Below, in pieces: positions 1 through 6,893 of a DNA stretch of 11,729 nt. Below the pieces are notes generated by a model. It did no database searches. It had not been told where the DNA came from and saw nothing but the letters and a program-made list of their open reading frames with translations. Where the stretch lies: contig CACXFW010000205.1 of assembly GCA_902767065.1 (NCBI GenBank), positions 1 through 11,729 of the forward strand. Reading direction: 5' to 3'. Each line of letters starts with the position of its first letter. The first letter of the stretch is position 1. This DNA comes from an uncultured Lachnospiraceae bacterium. GTDB taxonomy: Bacteria > Bacillota > Clostridia > Lachnospirales > Lachnospiraceae. A program made the position numbers and the translations under genes.

Positions 1-655
<655 letters not shown>

Positions 656-669
656 TTACCTCCGTTTCT

Positions 670-951
670 TCACTCGACCTTTGCCAGGATATCGCTCATC
701 TTGCAGAGAATGTATTCCTCATCGCCAAGCTTGAACTCATTTCCGGCATATTTGGAATAGACGACCTTATCGCCTTCCTTGACGCTCATGACGATCTCCT
801 TGCCGTCGATCTTTCCATCTCCGACCGCGATCACCGTTGCTTCCTGCGGTCTTTCCTGCGCCTTCGCGGCAAGAATGATTCCGCCCTTTGTTGTCTCTTC
901 TGCTTCAAACTGTTTCAGTACGACCTTGTCGCCTAACGGAACTAACTTCAT
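670..951 (-). CDS. groES: Co-chaperonin GroES (Hsp10)
   Basis: GroES is the heptameric lid that binds GroEL-ATP and closes the folding chamber. The protein is 93 residues, typical for the family. It begins MKLVPLGDKVVLKQ and carries the mobile-loop region EETTKGGIIL near residues 18-27, which contacts GroEL, then the VIAVGDGKI turn and the EGDKVVYSKYAG strand. An in-frame ATG further upstream at 1011 would add 20 residues, but it lies inside the CIRCE operator and lacks homology. The ATG at 949-951 has GGAGG at 960-964 with 8-nt spacing and is chosen as the start. It is the first gene of the groES-groL operon. The roughly 85-nt leader contains CIRCE near its 5' end, so HrcA repression is the likely control. 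Confidence 0.98.
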   Translation of the reverse strand: MKLVPLGDKVVLKQFEAEETTKGGIILAAKAQERPQEATVIAVGDGKIDGKEIVMSVKEGDKVVYSKYAGNEFKLGDEEYILCKMSDILAKVE

Positions 952-1004
952 GGTATCTGCCTCCATTTCCTTTGCGATCTGTCGGGTTATCACCCTTATT
1001 TCTA

Positions 1005-1031
1005 TTAGCACTCTTTAAATCTGAGTGCTAA
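1005..1031 (-). promoter_or_regulatory. CIRCE operator (HrcA binding site) of groESL
   Basis: A perfect inverted repeat TTAGCACTC-N9-GAGTGCTAA matches the canonical CIRCE element at every arm position. It lies just downstream of the predicted -10 hexamer, around or immediately after the expected transcription start. HrcA binding there would block initiation and, in the RNA, the palindrome would form a 5' hairpin. HrcA itself is not in the window. Confidence 0.97.
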
Positions 1032-1043
1032 CTCACGATACAC

Positions 1044-1071
1044 ATCATAACAGAAAAAAAGAATTATGCAA
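1044..1071 (-). promoter_or_regulatory. Sigma-A-type promoter of groES-groL
   Basis: On the minus strand a TTGCAT -35 (1066-1071) is separated by 16 bp from a TATGAT -10 (1044-1049). The -10 is preceded by TGT, giving an extended -10 (TGnTATGAT). The predicted start near 1037 puts CIRCE at about +6 to +32, as expected for HrcA control. The -35 shares bases with the 3' arm of the codY terminator. Confidence 0.8.
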
Positions 1072-1095
1072 CCCCTGCGGAAATGCATAATCCTT
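1054..1095 (-). terminator. Intrinsic terminator of codY, overlapping the groES promoter
   Basis: In the minus-strand transcript, ATTATGCA (1084-1091) pairs with TGCATAAT (1063-1070) around a 13-nt loop. The helix can extend outward by four more pairs, including one G-U, to about 12 bp. A run of seven U (1054-1060) follows almost directly. This is the normal architecture of a Rho-independent terminator about 80 nt after the codY stop. As DNA it is also an 8-bp dyad covering the groES -35, so an operator role is an alternative reading. Confidence 0.75.
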
Positions 1096-1120
1096 TTCAC
1101 TCTTTCGAATCGCTCGTCTA

Positions 1121-1160
1121 TTCTCTTTTTTTCTCTTTATTTCTCTATTTTTCTCTTTTT
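1121..1160. repeat. Four tandem 10-bp units with phased A/T tracts
   Basis: Four consecutive decamers all begin TTCTC on the plus strand (at 1121, 1131, 1141 and 1151) and end in a T-rich half: TTTTT, TTTAT, TATTT, TTTTT. On the minus strand these are A-tracts separated by GAGAA every 10 bp, close to the helical repeat, which is the classic arrangement for intrinsically bent DNA. The block lies in the codY 3' untranslated region, about 50-90 bp upstream of the groES -35. The pattern is seen directly; curvature or an activating role is inference. Confidence 0.85.
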
Positions 1161-1177
1161 TGTGAACTTTTTGTGTT

Positions 1178-1960
1178 TCAGGCTTCCTTCTCCGCACGCA
1201 GCTGTTCAAGCTGGGAGTAGACCGCGTCGTTCATTACCTTGATATAGGTTCCCTTCATACCGGAGCTCTTGGACTGGATCACGCCCGCGCTTTCAAACTT
1301 TCTGAGCGCGTTCACAATCACGGATCTGGTAATGCCGACCCTATCCGCGATCCGGCTCGCAACCAGCACGCCTTCAGACCCGTTCAGCTCATCGAAGATG
1401 TGCCTGATCGCTTCCAGCTCCGAATAGCTGAGCGTATTGATTGCGCTCTTTACGACCTGCAGCTTCCGGTTTTCCTCTTCACTCTCCTCATTCTGGGACC
1501 ACATCATCTCCAGCCCGACAACCGTTGTGCCGTACTCGGACAGAATGATATCATCGATCTCGTACGGCTGTTTCGTCCGGTACATAAATACTGTACCGAG
1601 CCGCTCTCCCCCGATGTCGATCGGGTTCACAATCGCCTGGTACCGGTGAATCTCATCCCCTGTAAATCCAAGCGTTTCAAGATTGACATTCTCCTTTGTG
1701 GAAAGAATCGCGAGAAAACGCTCATTCAGAAGCGGATCAATCAGTCCGCCTATCTGGCTGGTAATCATGCCGCCCGGCATGCTGATCTGTTCCCTGCCGC
1801 CGGAACCCAGAACTTTCCCTTTCCGGCTGATGACCAGGACATTGGAGTCCAGAATATCCGTTAATATGGCACAGATATCATTGAAATCAACTTTTCTTGC
1901 ATGATTGTTGTGAAGTAACTGGCCGATTTTTCTCGTCTTATCGAGAAGCTGTACACTCAT
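1178..1960 (-). CDS. codY: Global transcriptional regulator CodY
   Basis: CodY is the GTP- and branched-chain-amino-acid-responsive DNA-binding regulator of low-GC Gram-positives. It represses or activates biosynthesis, transport and stationary-phase genes. The 260-residue protein matches the family length. The N-terminal half is a GAF ligand-binding domain with SNVLVISRKGKVLG near residues 39-52 and the GGERLGTVF motif. The winged helix-turn-helix reads ASRIADRVGITRSVIVNALR at about residues 201-220, followed by the conserved GMKGTYIKV wing, nearly identical to Bacillus CodY. An ATG at 2113 is in frame but would add 51 non-conserved residues; the ATG at 1958-1960 has AGGAGG five bases upstream and is the start. 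The gene lies downstream of topA, a common Clostridia arrangement, and ends in a terminator shared with the groES promoter region. A CodY-like box at its own promoter suggests autoregulation. Confidence 0.98.
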   Translation of the reverse strand: MSVQLLDKTRKIGQLLHNNHARKVDFNDICAILTDILDSNVLVISRKGKVLGSGGREQISMPGGMITSQIGGLIDPLLNERFLAILSTKENVNLETLGFTGDEIHRYQAIVNPIDIGGERLGTVFMYRTKQPYEIDDIILSEYGTTVVGLEMMWSQNEESEEENRKLQVVKSAINTLSYSELEAIRHIFDELNGSEGVLVASRIADRVGITRSVIVNALRKFESAGVIQSKSSGMKGTYIKVMNDAVYSQLEQLRAEKEA

Positions 1961-2246
1961 AGATGCCTCCTGTAATCCATTCCGCCGCCGGCAAACCCGC
2001 GCCAGCTTCAGACTTCGCCGCAGGTATGGCCGCGACTGCGTGAGTTCGTTCGCGAGTATAAGTGATACGCTCCACCCACGACAAAAGTCGTGAAAAGCCG
2101 CGCGACGAAGCATGAAAGAGCCAAGGCGTTTCTGCCTTGTATGAACTGTGCATCTCCCCGTGATGCCGCAACTTTCCGAAATACCTTCTCAGCCTGCTAC
2201 ACAGTGCCGTACCCCACAACAGCACTGCCTGGATTTAAATTGTCTG
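1961..2246 (-). promoter_or_regulatory. Long, GC-rich, hairpin-rich leader of codY
   Basis: About 285 nt separate the predicted start site from the codY ATG, and no credible gene lies there. Several short perfect stems are visible: CAGTGC/GCACTG (2202-2207 with 2222-2227); CAAGGC/GCCTTG (2122-2127 with 2134-2139); CACGAC/GTCGTG with a 4-nt loop (2077-2082 with 2087-2092); and CGCGA/TCGCG (2031-2035 with 2050-2054). GC content at 1980-2130 is well above the AT-rich promoter next to it, as if a repeat element had been inserted. None of the stems is followed by a clear U-tract, so a simple attenuator is not supported. No known riboswitch class is recognised. Confidence 0.45.
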
Positions 2247-2253
2247 TAAATTT

Positions 2254-2262
2254 ATCATATCA
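2254..2262 (-). promoter_or_regulatory. Extended -10 promoter of codY
   Basis: On the minus strand TGATATGAT forms an extended -10: TG, one base, then TATGAT at 2254-2259. No good -35 is present at 16-18 bp, which is tolerable for extended -10 promoters. The surrounding 2230-2330 region is AT-rich, unlike the leader. Predicted transcription starts near 2247. Confidence 0.55.
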
Positions 2263-2265
2263 CAT

Positions 2266-2280
2266 GATTTTCAGGAATTC
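2266..2280. promoter_or_regulatory. Candidate CodY box at the codY promoter
   Basis: GATTTTCAGGAATTC matches the known CodY consensus AATTTTCWGAAAATT at 11 of 15 positions, including an intact TTTTC-A-G core. It lies directly upstream of the extended -10, where bound CodY would compete with RNA polymerase. CodY sites commonly carry several mismatches and codY autorepression is known in other Firmicutes. The site is plausible but unproven. Confidence 0.4.
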
Positions 2281-2328
2281 CATTCTTCAAATCCACACAA
2301 GAAATCCCTGAAATCCGGTTTTCTTAAG

Positions 2329-4464
2329 CTATTTCAACAAATCATCCTCTGCGTCACAGGAATACCCGCAGGTATTATTCTGGCAGACCAGCTTGTCCCC
2401 CTTATACGCCATCCAGGATCCGCACTTCGCGCACCTGACACTGCCGGGTTTTGCCCAGGAAATGAAATCGCATTCCGGATTCTCGCAGCCATAGAACTTC
2501 CTGCCCTTGCGGGAACGTCTCCGGACAACCTCGCCTCCGCATTTGGGACATTTCACCCCGATCTTCTCAAAGTAAGGCTTTGTATTATGGCAGTCCGGAA
2601 AGCCGGGACACCCGAGGAACTTTCCGTGCGGACCGTACTTAATCACCATTTTCCGTCCACACAGGTCACAGACAACATCTGTCTCCTCGTCCGCGATTTT
2701 CACTTTTCCGAGTGTCTCCTCCGCCTCTTTCACCTCGCGGTCCAGATCCGGATAGAAATTCCGCACAATGTCTTTCCATTCCATCTGCCCTTCCGCGACC
2801 AGATCAAGCAGGGACTCCATGTTCGCGGTGAACGCGATATCATCGATCTCCGGGAAGGAGGTCTTCATGATGGAATTCACCGCTTCTCCCAGCTCCGACA
2901 CATAAAGGCTGCGTCCCTCCTTTGTCACGTAATGGCGGGCAAGAAGCGTGGAAATGGTCGGCGCGTAGGTGGACGGACGTCCGATCCCCTTTTCTTCAAG
3001 CGCATGCACCAGGGATGCTTCTGTAAAATGCGCCGGCGGCTGTGTGAAATGCTGGGCCGGACGGATCTCCTTCAGGCCAAGGACACTTCCCGCCTCAAGT
3101 CCGGAAAGGTCAGCGGCTTTCTGCACCTCCTCATTCTCACTCTCCTGGTAGACAACGCGGTATCCACTGAACAGCATACGCCATGTCCCGGTCGTGAACA
3201 CATAGTTCTCATCCGCCTTCGCGGTAATCCTGATCTGCAGCGTTTCCATTCTGGCCTGCGCCATACAGCTTCCGGCAAAGCGCCTCCAGATCAGTTCATA
3301 CAGACGCAGCTGTTCCCGGGTAAGGGCATCCTTCACCGACTCCGGCGTCCGGCTGATGTCTGTCGGGCGGATCGCCTCATGCGCGTCCTGGATCCTGACC
3401 GCGTTTGGAGATGCCGCGTCCGGGGTGGATGGATTGGGGGCGGCCGCCGCCGGCTTCTTCAAAGCGTCTGAGAGGTATTCCGGACCGTACTGCTCCGTAA
3501 TATATGCCGCTGCCGCCTCGGCCGCCTCCCGGGAAATACGGGTGGAATCCGTCCTCAGGTAGGAGATCAGGCCTACCGTCCCGCGTTCTTTTCCCTTCAG
3601 GTCGACCCCTTCATAAAGCTGCTGGGCAACCCGCATGGTCTTCTGGGTGCTGAAGTTCAGTACTCTCGCCGCTTCCTGCTGCAGGGTACTCGTCGTAAAT
3701 GGAAGAGGCGCTTTCCGGCTTCTCTCCCCCTTCTTCACATCGGTTACGGAATACTCCGCCTGTTTTAGCGCGCTGACAATCTCCTTTGTTCTTTCACTGT
3801 CAGACAGCTGTTCTTTCTTCGATCCGGTTCCATGGTACTGTGCCGTCAGGATCCGTTTTCCCTTTTCCGGCAGCAGGTCCGCCTCGATTGTCCAGTATTC
3901 TTTTGGGATAAAGTCTGCGATCTGAGCCTCGCGGTCCGCAATCATCCGGAGCGCGGCAGACTGCACTCTTCCGGCGCTCAGTCCTCTCTTGATCTTGGCC
4001 CAGAGCAGGGGACTGATCCGGTATCCGACCATACGGTCAAGAATCCGTCTGGTCTGCTGGGCGTCGACCATGTTCATGTCGATCTGCCGCGGATGCTTCA
4101 AGGCTTCCTTGACCGCGTTCTTTGTGATCTCATTGAACGTAATCCGGTAGGTCTTCTTCGGATCCAGCTTCAGAGCGGCCATCAGATGCCAGCTGATCGC
4201 TTCTCCTTCGCGGTCAGGGTCAGTCGCAAGGAAAACCTTGTCAGCCTTTTTTGCTTCCTTGCGCAAAGAGGAAATCACGTCTCCTTTCCCGCGGATGGTA
4301 ATATACTTTGGTTCATAATCCTGCTCGACATCAAAGCCAAGCTGGCTCTTGGGCAGATCCCGTACATGGCCTGCCGATGCCATGACCTTATAGCTCGAGC
4401 TGAGGAACTTCCGGATCGTCTTGACCTTCGTGGGCGACTCGACGATCACAAGATAATGTGCCAT
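2329..4464 (-). CDS. topA: DNA topoisomerase I (type IA)
   Basis: This enzyme relaxes negatively supercoiled DNA through a 5'-phosphotyrosine intermediate. The 711-residue protein starts MAHYLVIVESPTK with the Toprim domain (about 1-115); Glu9 and DPDREGE (82-88) form the metal site. The catalytic tyrosine is Tyr302 in GLISYLRTDS, followed by the conserved QDAHEAIRPT. Three C-terminal four-cysteine zinc ribbons begin near residues 599, 639 and 678, the full bacterial arrangement. Residues about 338-354, just before QDAHEAIRPT, form an Ala/Pro/Ser-rich insertion not typical of the family. An upstream in-frame ATG at 4518 has no ribosome-binding site; the ATG at 4462-4464 follows a purine-rich AGGAAAGGAA stretch and aligns with family N-termini. 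Its neighbours are codY downstream, with a separate promoter, and the antiporter upstream, separated by a terminator. Confidence 0.98.
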   Translation of the reverse strand: MAHYLVIVESPTKVKTIRKFLSSSYKVMASAGHVRDLPKSQLGFDVEQDYEPKYITIRGKGDVISSLRKEAKKADKVFLATDPDREGEAISWHLMAALKLDPKKTYRITFNEITKNAVKEALKHPRQIDMNMVDAQQTRRILDRMVGYRISPLLWAKIKRGLSAGRVQSAALRMIADREAQIADFIPKEYWTIEADLLPEKGKRILTAQYHGTGSKKEQLSDSERTKEIVSALKQAEYSVTDVKKGERSRKAPLPFTTSTLQQEAARVLNFSTQKTMRVAQQLYEGVDLKGKERGTVGLISYLRTDSTRISREAAEAAAAYITEQYGPEYLSDALKKPAAAAPNPSTPDAASPNAVRIQDAHEAIRPTDISRTPESVKDALTREQLRLYELIWRRFAGSCMAQARMETLQIRITAKADENYVFTTGTWRMLFSGYRVVYQESENEEVQKAADLSGLEAGSVLGLKEIRPAQHFTQPPAHFTEASLVHALEEKGIGRPSTYAPTISTLLARHYVTKEGRSLYVSELGEAVNSIMKTSFPEIDDIAFTANMESLLDLVAEGQMEWKDIVRNFYPDLDREVKEAEETLGKVKIADEETDVVCDLCGRKMVIKYGPHGKFLGCPGFPDCHNTKPYFEKIGVKCPKCGGEVVRRRSRKGRKFYGCENPECDFISWAKPGSVRCAKCGSWMAYKGDKLVCQNNTCGYSCDAEDDLLK

Positions 4465-4552
4465 GGATTCTGTTTCCTTTCCTGCGTCCGGCTCCTGTTT
4501 ACCGCGATCAGGCGGCATAGTCGCTGAGCGTTGTCTGATTTAAAGCTTCAAC

Positions 4553-4581
4553 ACTATAACTCAAATTATTTCAGGACGCAA
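4553..4581 (-). promoter_or_regulatory. Candidate promoter of topA
   Basis: On the minus strand a TTGCGT -35 (4576-4581) lies 17 bp from a TATAGT -10 (4553-4558), inside the AT-rich stretch between the antiporter terminator and topA. The -10 is good and the -35 is weak (3 of 6 consensus positions). It gives a leader of roughly 80 nt. Confidence 0.55.
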
Positions 4582-4594
4582 GCATTCTGTCAGG

Positions 4595-4648
4595 AAAAAG
4601 AGCAGCCGGTAATCTGCCCGTTACAGGCCACACCCCGGCCAGCCGCTC
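4595..4648 (-). terminator. Intrinsic terminator after the antiporter gene
   Basis: In the minus-strand RNA, GAGCGGCTGG (4639-4648) pairs with CCGGCTGCTC (4600-4609) over 10 bp including two G-U pairs. The loop is long and can fold further through GCC/GGC. Five U follow (4595-4599). The 5' arm overlaps the antiporter stop codon. It insulates topA from the upstream operon. Confidence 0.75.
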
Positions 4649-5822
4649 AGGGATTCTTCCGGTATACATAATTCAGGCAGATCGGCGTTACGATGGAACT
4701 GACCAGGATCAGAAGAATGATTGCCGTAAAGAAATCGGCAGTCAGAAGTCCCGCCGCAAGACCCTTCTGCGCCGTGATCAGCGCCACCTCCCCTCTTGAC
4801 ATCATTCCAATGCCGATCTTCAGGGAATCCTTCCGGTTGAACCCCAGGAAAAGGGCGCTTCCGCCGCAGCCGACGACTTTGCCGATCAGCGCGACCACCA
4901 CAAACAGAATGCTGAAAATCAGAAGTCTGGCATTCATCGCGGAAAAGCTTGTCTTCAGGCCGATTCCCGTAAAGAACAGGGGCGCGAAGACCATGTAGGA
5001 GCTGATATCAATCTTTTTCTCGATATAGTCCCGCTCGCTCAGATTGCAAAGGACGACGCCGGCAAGATATGCTCCCGTGATGTCCGCGATCCCGAAATAG
5101 GTTTCCGCGATATATCCCAGCAGGAAGCAGTAACACAGGCTTGCGATCGGGACCCTTCGCATATGCGGATAATGCTCGTCCAGCCAGTGCATGAACAGAT
5201 TCACGAGGAAACCGGATCCGATCGCCAGCGCGAAGAACAGCACAACCTTCAGCAGGATGCTCCAGACACCGGGGCTGCCCGCGCCCGGTTTCATCCCGAT
5301 CACAATGGTCAGAACCACGATACCGATCACATCGTCAATGATGGCGGCGCCCGTAATTGCTGTCCCAACCTCGTCGTTCAGCTTTCCAAGCTCCTTCAGA
5401 GCCGCAACGGTAATGCTGACGGACGTCGCCGAGATGATGACTCCCATGAACAGTCCCTTCAGGAACTGGTCTGAGCCAGGCCCTCCAAATCCATAGAAAG
5501 CCATGAACAGGAGCATTCCGGACACAATCGGGACCACAACGCCCGCGAATGCGATGATGGTTGCTTTCAGGCCTGTCTTGCGCATCTTCTGCAGGTCTGT
5601 CTCAAGGCCGGCTTCAAACATCAGCATCATCACGCCGATCTCCGCCATCTGTGCCAGGAAATCCGTCTCTGTGACCCAGCCAAGCACAGCCGGGCCAAGC
5701 AGAAGGCCCGCAGCGATCTGTCCTACAACCTCCGGGGCTCCCAGCTTCTTCGCGGCGATCCCGAAGGCTTTCGCGGTAAACAGAAGAACCGCGAGATCCA
5801 GAAGAAACCGCACACTGTCCAT
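4647..5822 (-). CDS. CPA2-family cation/proton antiporter (NapA/Kef-type)
   Basis: This is an inner-membrane Na+(K+)/H+ exchanger of the CPA2 superfamily, used for ion and pH homeostasis. The 391-residue protein is almost entirely hydrophobic, consistent with 12-13 membrane helices and no soluble extension. It lacks the cytoplasmic TrkA-N/RCK domain of KefB/KefC, so it resembles NapA or GerN more. Key motifs are LGAPEVVGQIAAGLLLGP near residues 27-44, SATSVSITVAALKELG (131-146), and the paired acidic residues of the ion site, Asp163-Asp164 in AAIIDDVIGI. Two adjacent Asp residues are associated with electrogenic exchange. The ATG at 5820-5822 follows GGAGG with 9-nt spacing. It starts only 24 nt after the nucleoside phosphorylase stop and is therefore probably cotranscribed with it. 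Ion specificity cannot be read from sequence. Confidence 0.92.
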   Translation of the reverse strand: MDSVRFLLDLAVLLFTAKAFGIAAKKLGAPEVVGQIAAGLLLGPAVLGWVTETDFLAQMAEIGVMMLMFEAGLETDLQKMRKTGLKATIIAFAGVVVPIVSGMLLFMAFYGFGGPGSDQFLKGLFMGVIISATSVSITVAALKELGKLNDEVGTAITGAAIIDDVIGIVVLTIVIGMKPGAGSPGVWSILLKVVLFFALAIGSGFLVNLFMHWLDEHYPHMRRVPIASLCYCFLLGYIAETYFGIADITGAYLAGVVLCNLSERDYIEKKIDISSYMVFAPLFFTGIGLKTSFSAMNARLLIFSILFVVVALIGKVVGCGGSALFLGFNRKDSLKIGIGMMSRGEVALITAQKGLAAGLLTADFFTAIILLILVSSIVTPICLNYVYRKNP

Positions 5823-5846
5823 CTTTGTCTCCCTCCGTCTTTCCCT

Positions 5847-6689
5847 CTATACGTTCAGGATCTGCCTGCCGATTGTAATGACGCTCTCCCGCACAAGATT
5901 ACAGAAGTCCCTGCCCACCCGGTCTGCTGTTTCATACACCTCTTCCTGCGTCTGCTTTCGGGTGCTGAACCCGGCTGCCATGTTCGTAATGCAGGAGATC
6001 CCGCAGACCCGCATTCCCATATGGTGCGCCGCGATTGCCTCTGCAACAGTGCTCATTCCACAGGCGCTTACACCAAGCATCTTCAGCATCCGGATCTCCG
6101 CAGGCGTCTCGAAGGAAGGTCCTGGCAGCTGTGCGTAGACTCCCTCCTTCAGGTCGATCCCCTCCCTGTCGGCAGCCTCGCGAATCACCTGCCGGAGCTT
6201 GAGATCGTATACCTGTGTCATGTCCGGGAATCGCAGCCCGAACGCATCAAGATTCGGACCGCGCAGTGGATTTGGAACGAAGAGTGAAATGTGATCCGTG
6301 ATCATCATCAATGTCCCCGGGGAAAAACCATCCCCGAAGCCGCCTGCGGCATTGGTAAGAAACAGGACCTTTGCGCCCATCAGGCACATCAGCCTCTCCG
6401 GCAGGACAACATCCGTAATCTCATATCCCTCATAATAATGGACCCGTCCCTGCATCAGCACGACCGGAACCTCTCCAAGGTATCCCAGCACAAACTGCCC
6501 TGTATGGCCGGGAGCCGTAGAAACCGGAAGTCCTTCAATCTGCGCATACGGGAGTGTCATTCTGACATCCACTTCCTTCGCAAAGCCGCCAAGCCCAGAA
6601 CCCAGAACCAGGGCAACCTCTGGCCTGAAATCTGTTCTCTCCTGGTAACACGCGTACGCCTTCATCAATTTTTCATAAACCTGATTCAT
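5847..6689 (-). CDS. Purine nucleoside phosphorylase (trimeric, PNP-I type)
   Basis: The enzyme cleaves purine (deoxy)nucleosides with phosphate to free base and (deoxy)ribose-1-phosphate in nucleoside salvage. Its 280 residues match the trimeric PNP family (PunA/Pnp; distinct from hexameric DeoD). Motifs in order are the phosphate loop LGSGLGG (29-35), PGHTG (60-64), GRVHYYEGY (81-89), TNAAGG (112-117), PGPSFETPAEIRM (189-201), GMSTV (211-215) and SCITNMAAG (232-240). Asn236 corresponds to the Asn that recognises 6-oxopurines, pointing to inosine/guanosine preference. The ATG used has an AAGGAG motif only one base away, unusually close; a GGGAG 12 nt upstream could also serve. It is the first gene of a unit with the antiporter. 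No convincing promoter is visible between it and the decamer array. Confidence 0.95.
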   Translation of the reverse strand: MNQVYEKLMKAYACYQERTDFRPEVALVLGSGLGGFAKEVDVRMTLPYAQIEGLPVSTAPGHTGQFVLGYLGEVPVVLMQGRVHYYEGYEITDVVLPERLMCLMGAKVLFLTNAAGGFGDGFSPGTLMMITDHISLFVPNPLRGPNLDAFGLRFPDMTQVYDLKLRQVIREAADREGIDLKEGVYAQLPGPSFETPAEIRMLKMLGVSACGMSTVAEAIAAHHMGMRVCGISCITNMAAGFSTRKQTQEEVYETADRVGRDFCNLVRESVITIGRQILNV

Positions 6690-6730
6690 ACTCCTTGCTT
6701 TCTCCCGAAAGATCCGGAAACGTCAGAATC

Positions 6731-6870
6731 CTGATGGATCCTGAGTGATACCGACGGATGTTGACTGATACTGAATGATACTGACGGATCGTGACGGATA
6801 CCGGCAGATCATGATGGATGATGTTGGATACTGACGGATCTTGCCTGATACTGGCGGATCATGGAGGATA
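6731..6870. repeat. Tandem array of 14 degenerate 10-bp repeats
   Basis: Read on the plus strand from 6731, every 10 bases restart a unit close to CTGACGGAT(A/C). All 14 units keep G at position 3 and GAT at positions 7-9; 12 of 14 have T at position 2. Perfect units occur at 6781 and 6831. The period never slips over 140 bp. One weaker unit (6721) may precede it. The array fills the 204-bp gap between the EAL gene and the nucleoside phosphorylase start, so it probably lies in a transcribed leader or spacer. It resembles neither a CRISPR (units too short, no spacers) nor coding repeats, since 10 is not a multiple of 3. Confidence 0.92.
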
Positions 6871-6893
6871 TGAGCCATAGAACTCTGGCAGTC

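Noticed and set aside
1961..2113. N-terminal extension of CodY by 51 residues
   Set aside because: The extra residues are unlike any CodY, and the downstream ATG at 1958-1960 has AGGAGG at the right distance and yields the family length.
1938..2225. GTG-started 95-codon frame in the codY leader overlapping the codY start
   Set aside because: It has no Shine-Dalgarno sequence and a composition matching the hairpin-rich block. Its reading through stems suggests repeat DNA rather than a leader peptide.
2266..2315. Terminator of topA formed by GATTTCAGG and CCTGAAAATC
   Set aside because: The stem has a bulge and a long loop, and no U-tract follows. The right arm is better explained as part of the CodY-like box.
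2587..3471. Plus-strand open frame of 294 codons opposite topA
   Set aside because: It is antisense to the conserved TopA core, has no family resemblance and no ribosome-binding site.
6731..6870. CRISPR array
   Set aside because: The units are 10 bp with no spacers and degenerate, and no cas genes are present.
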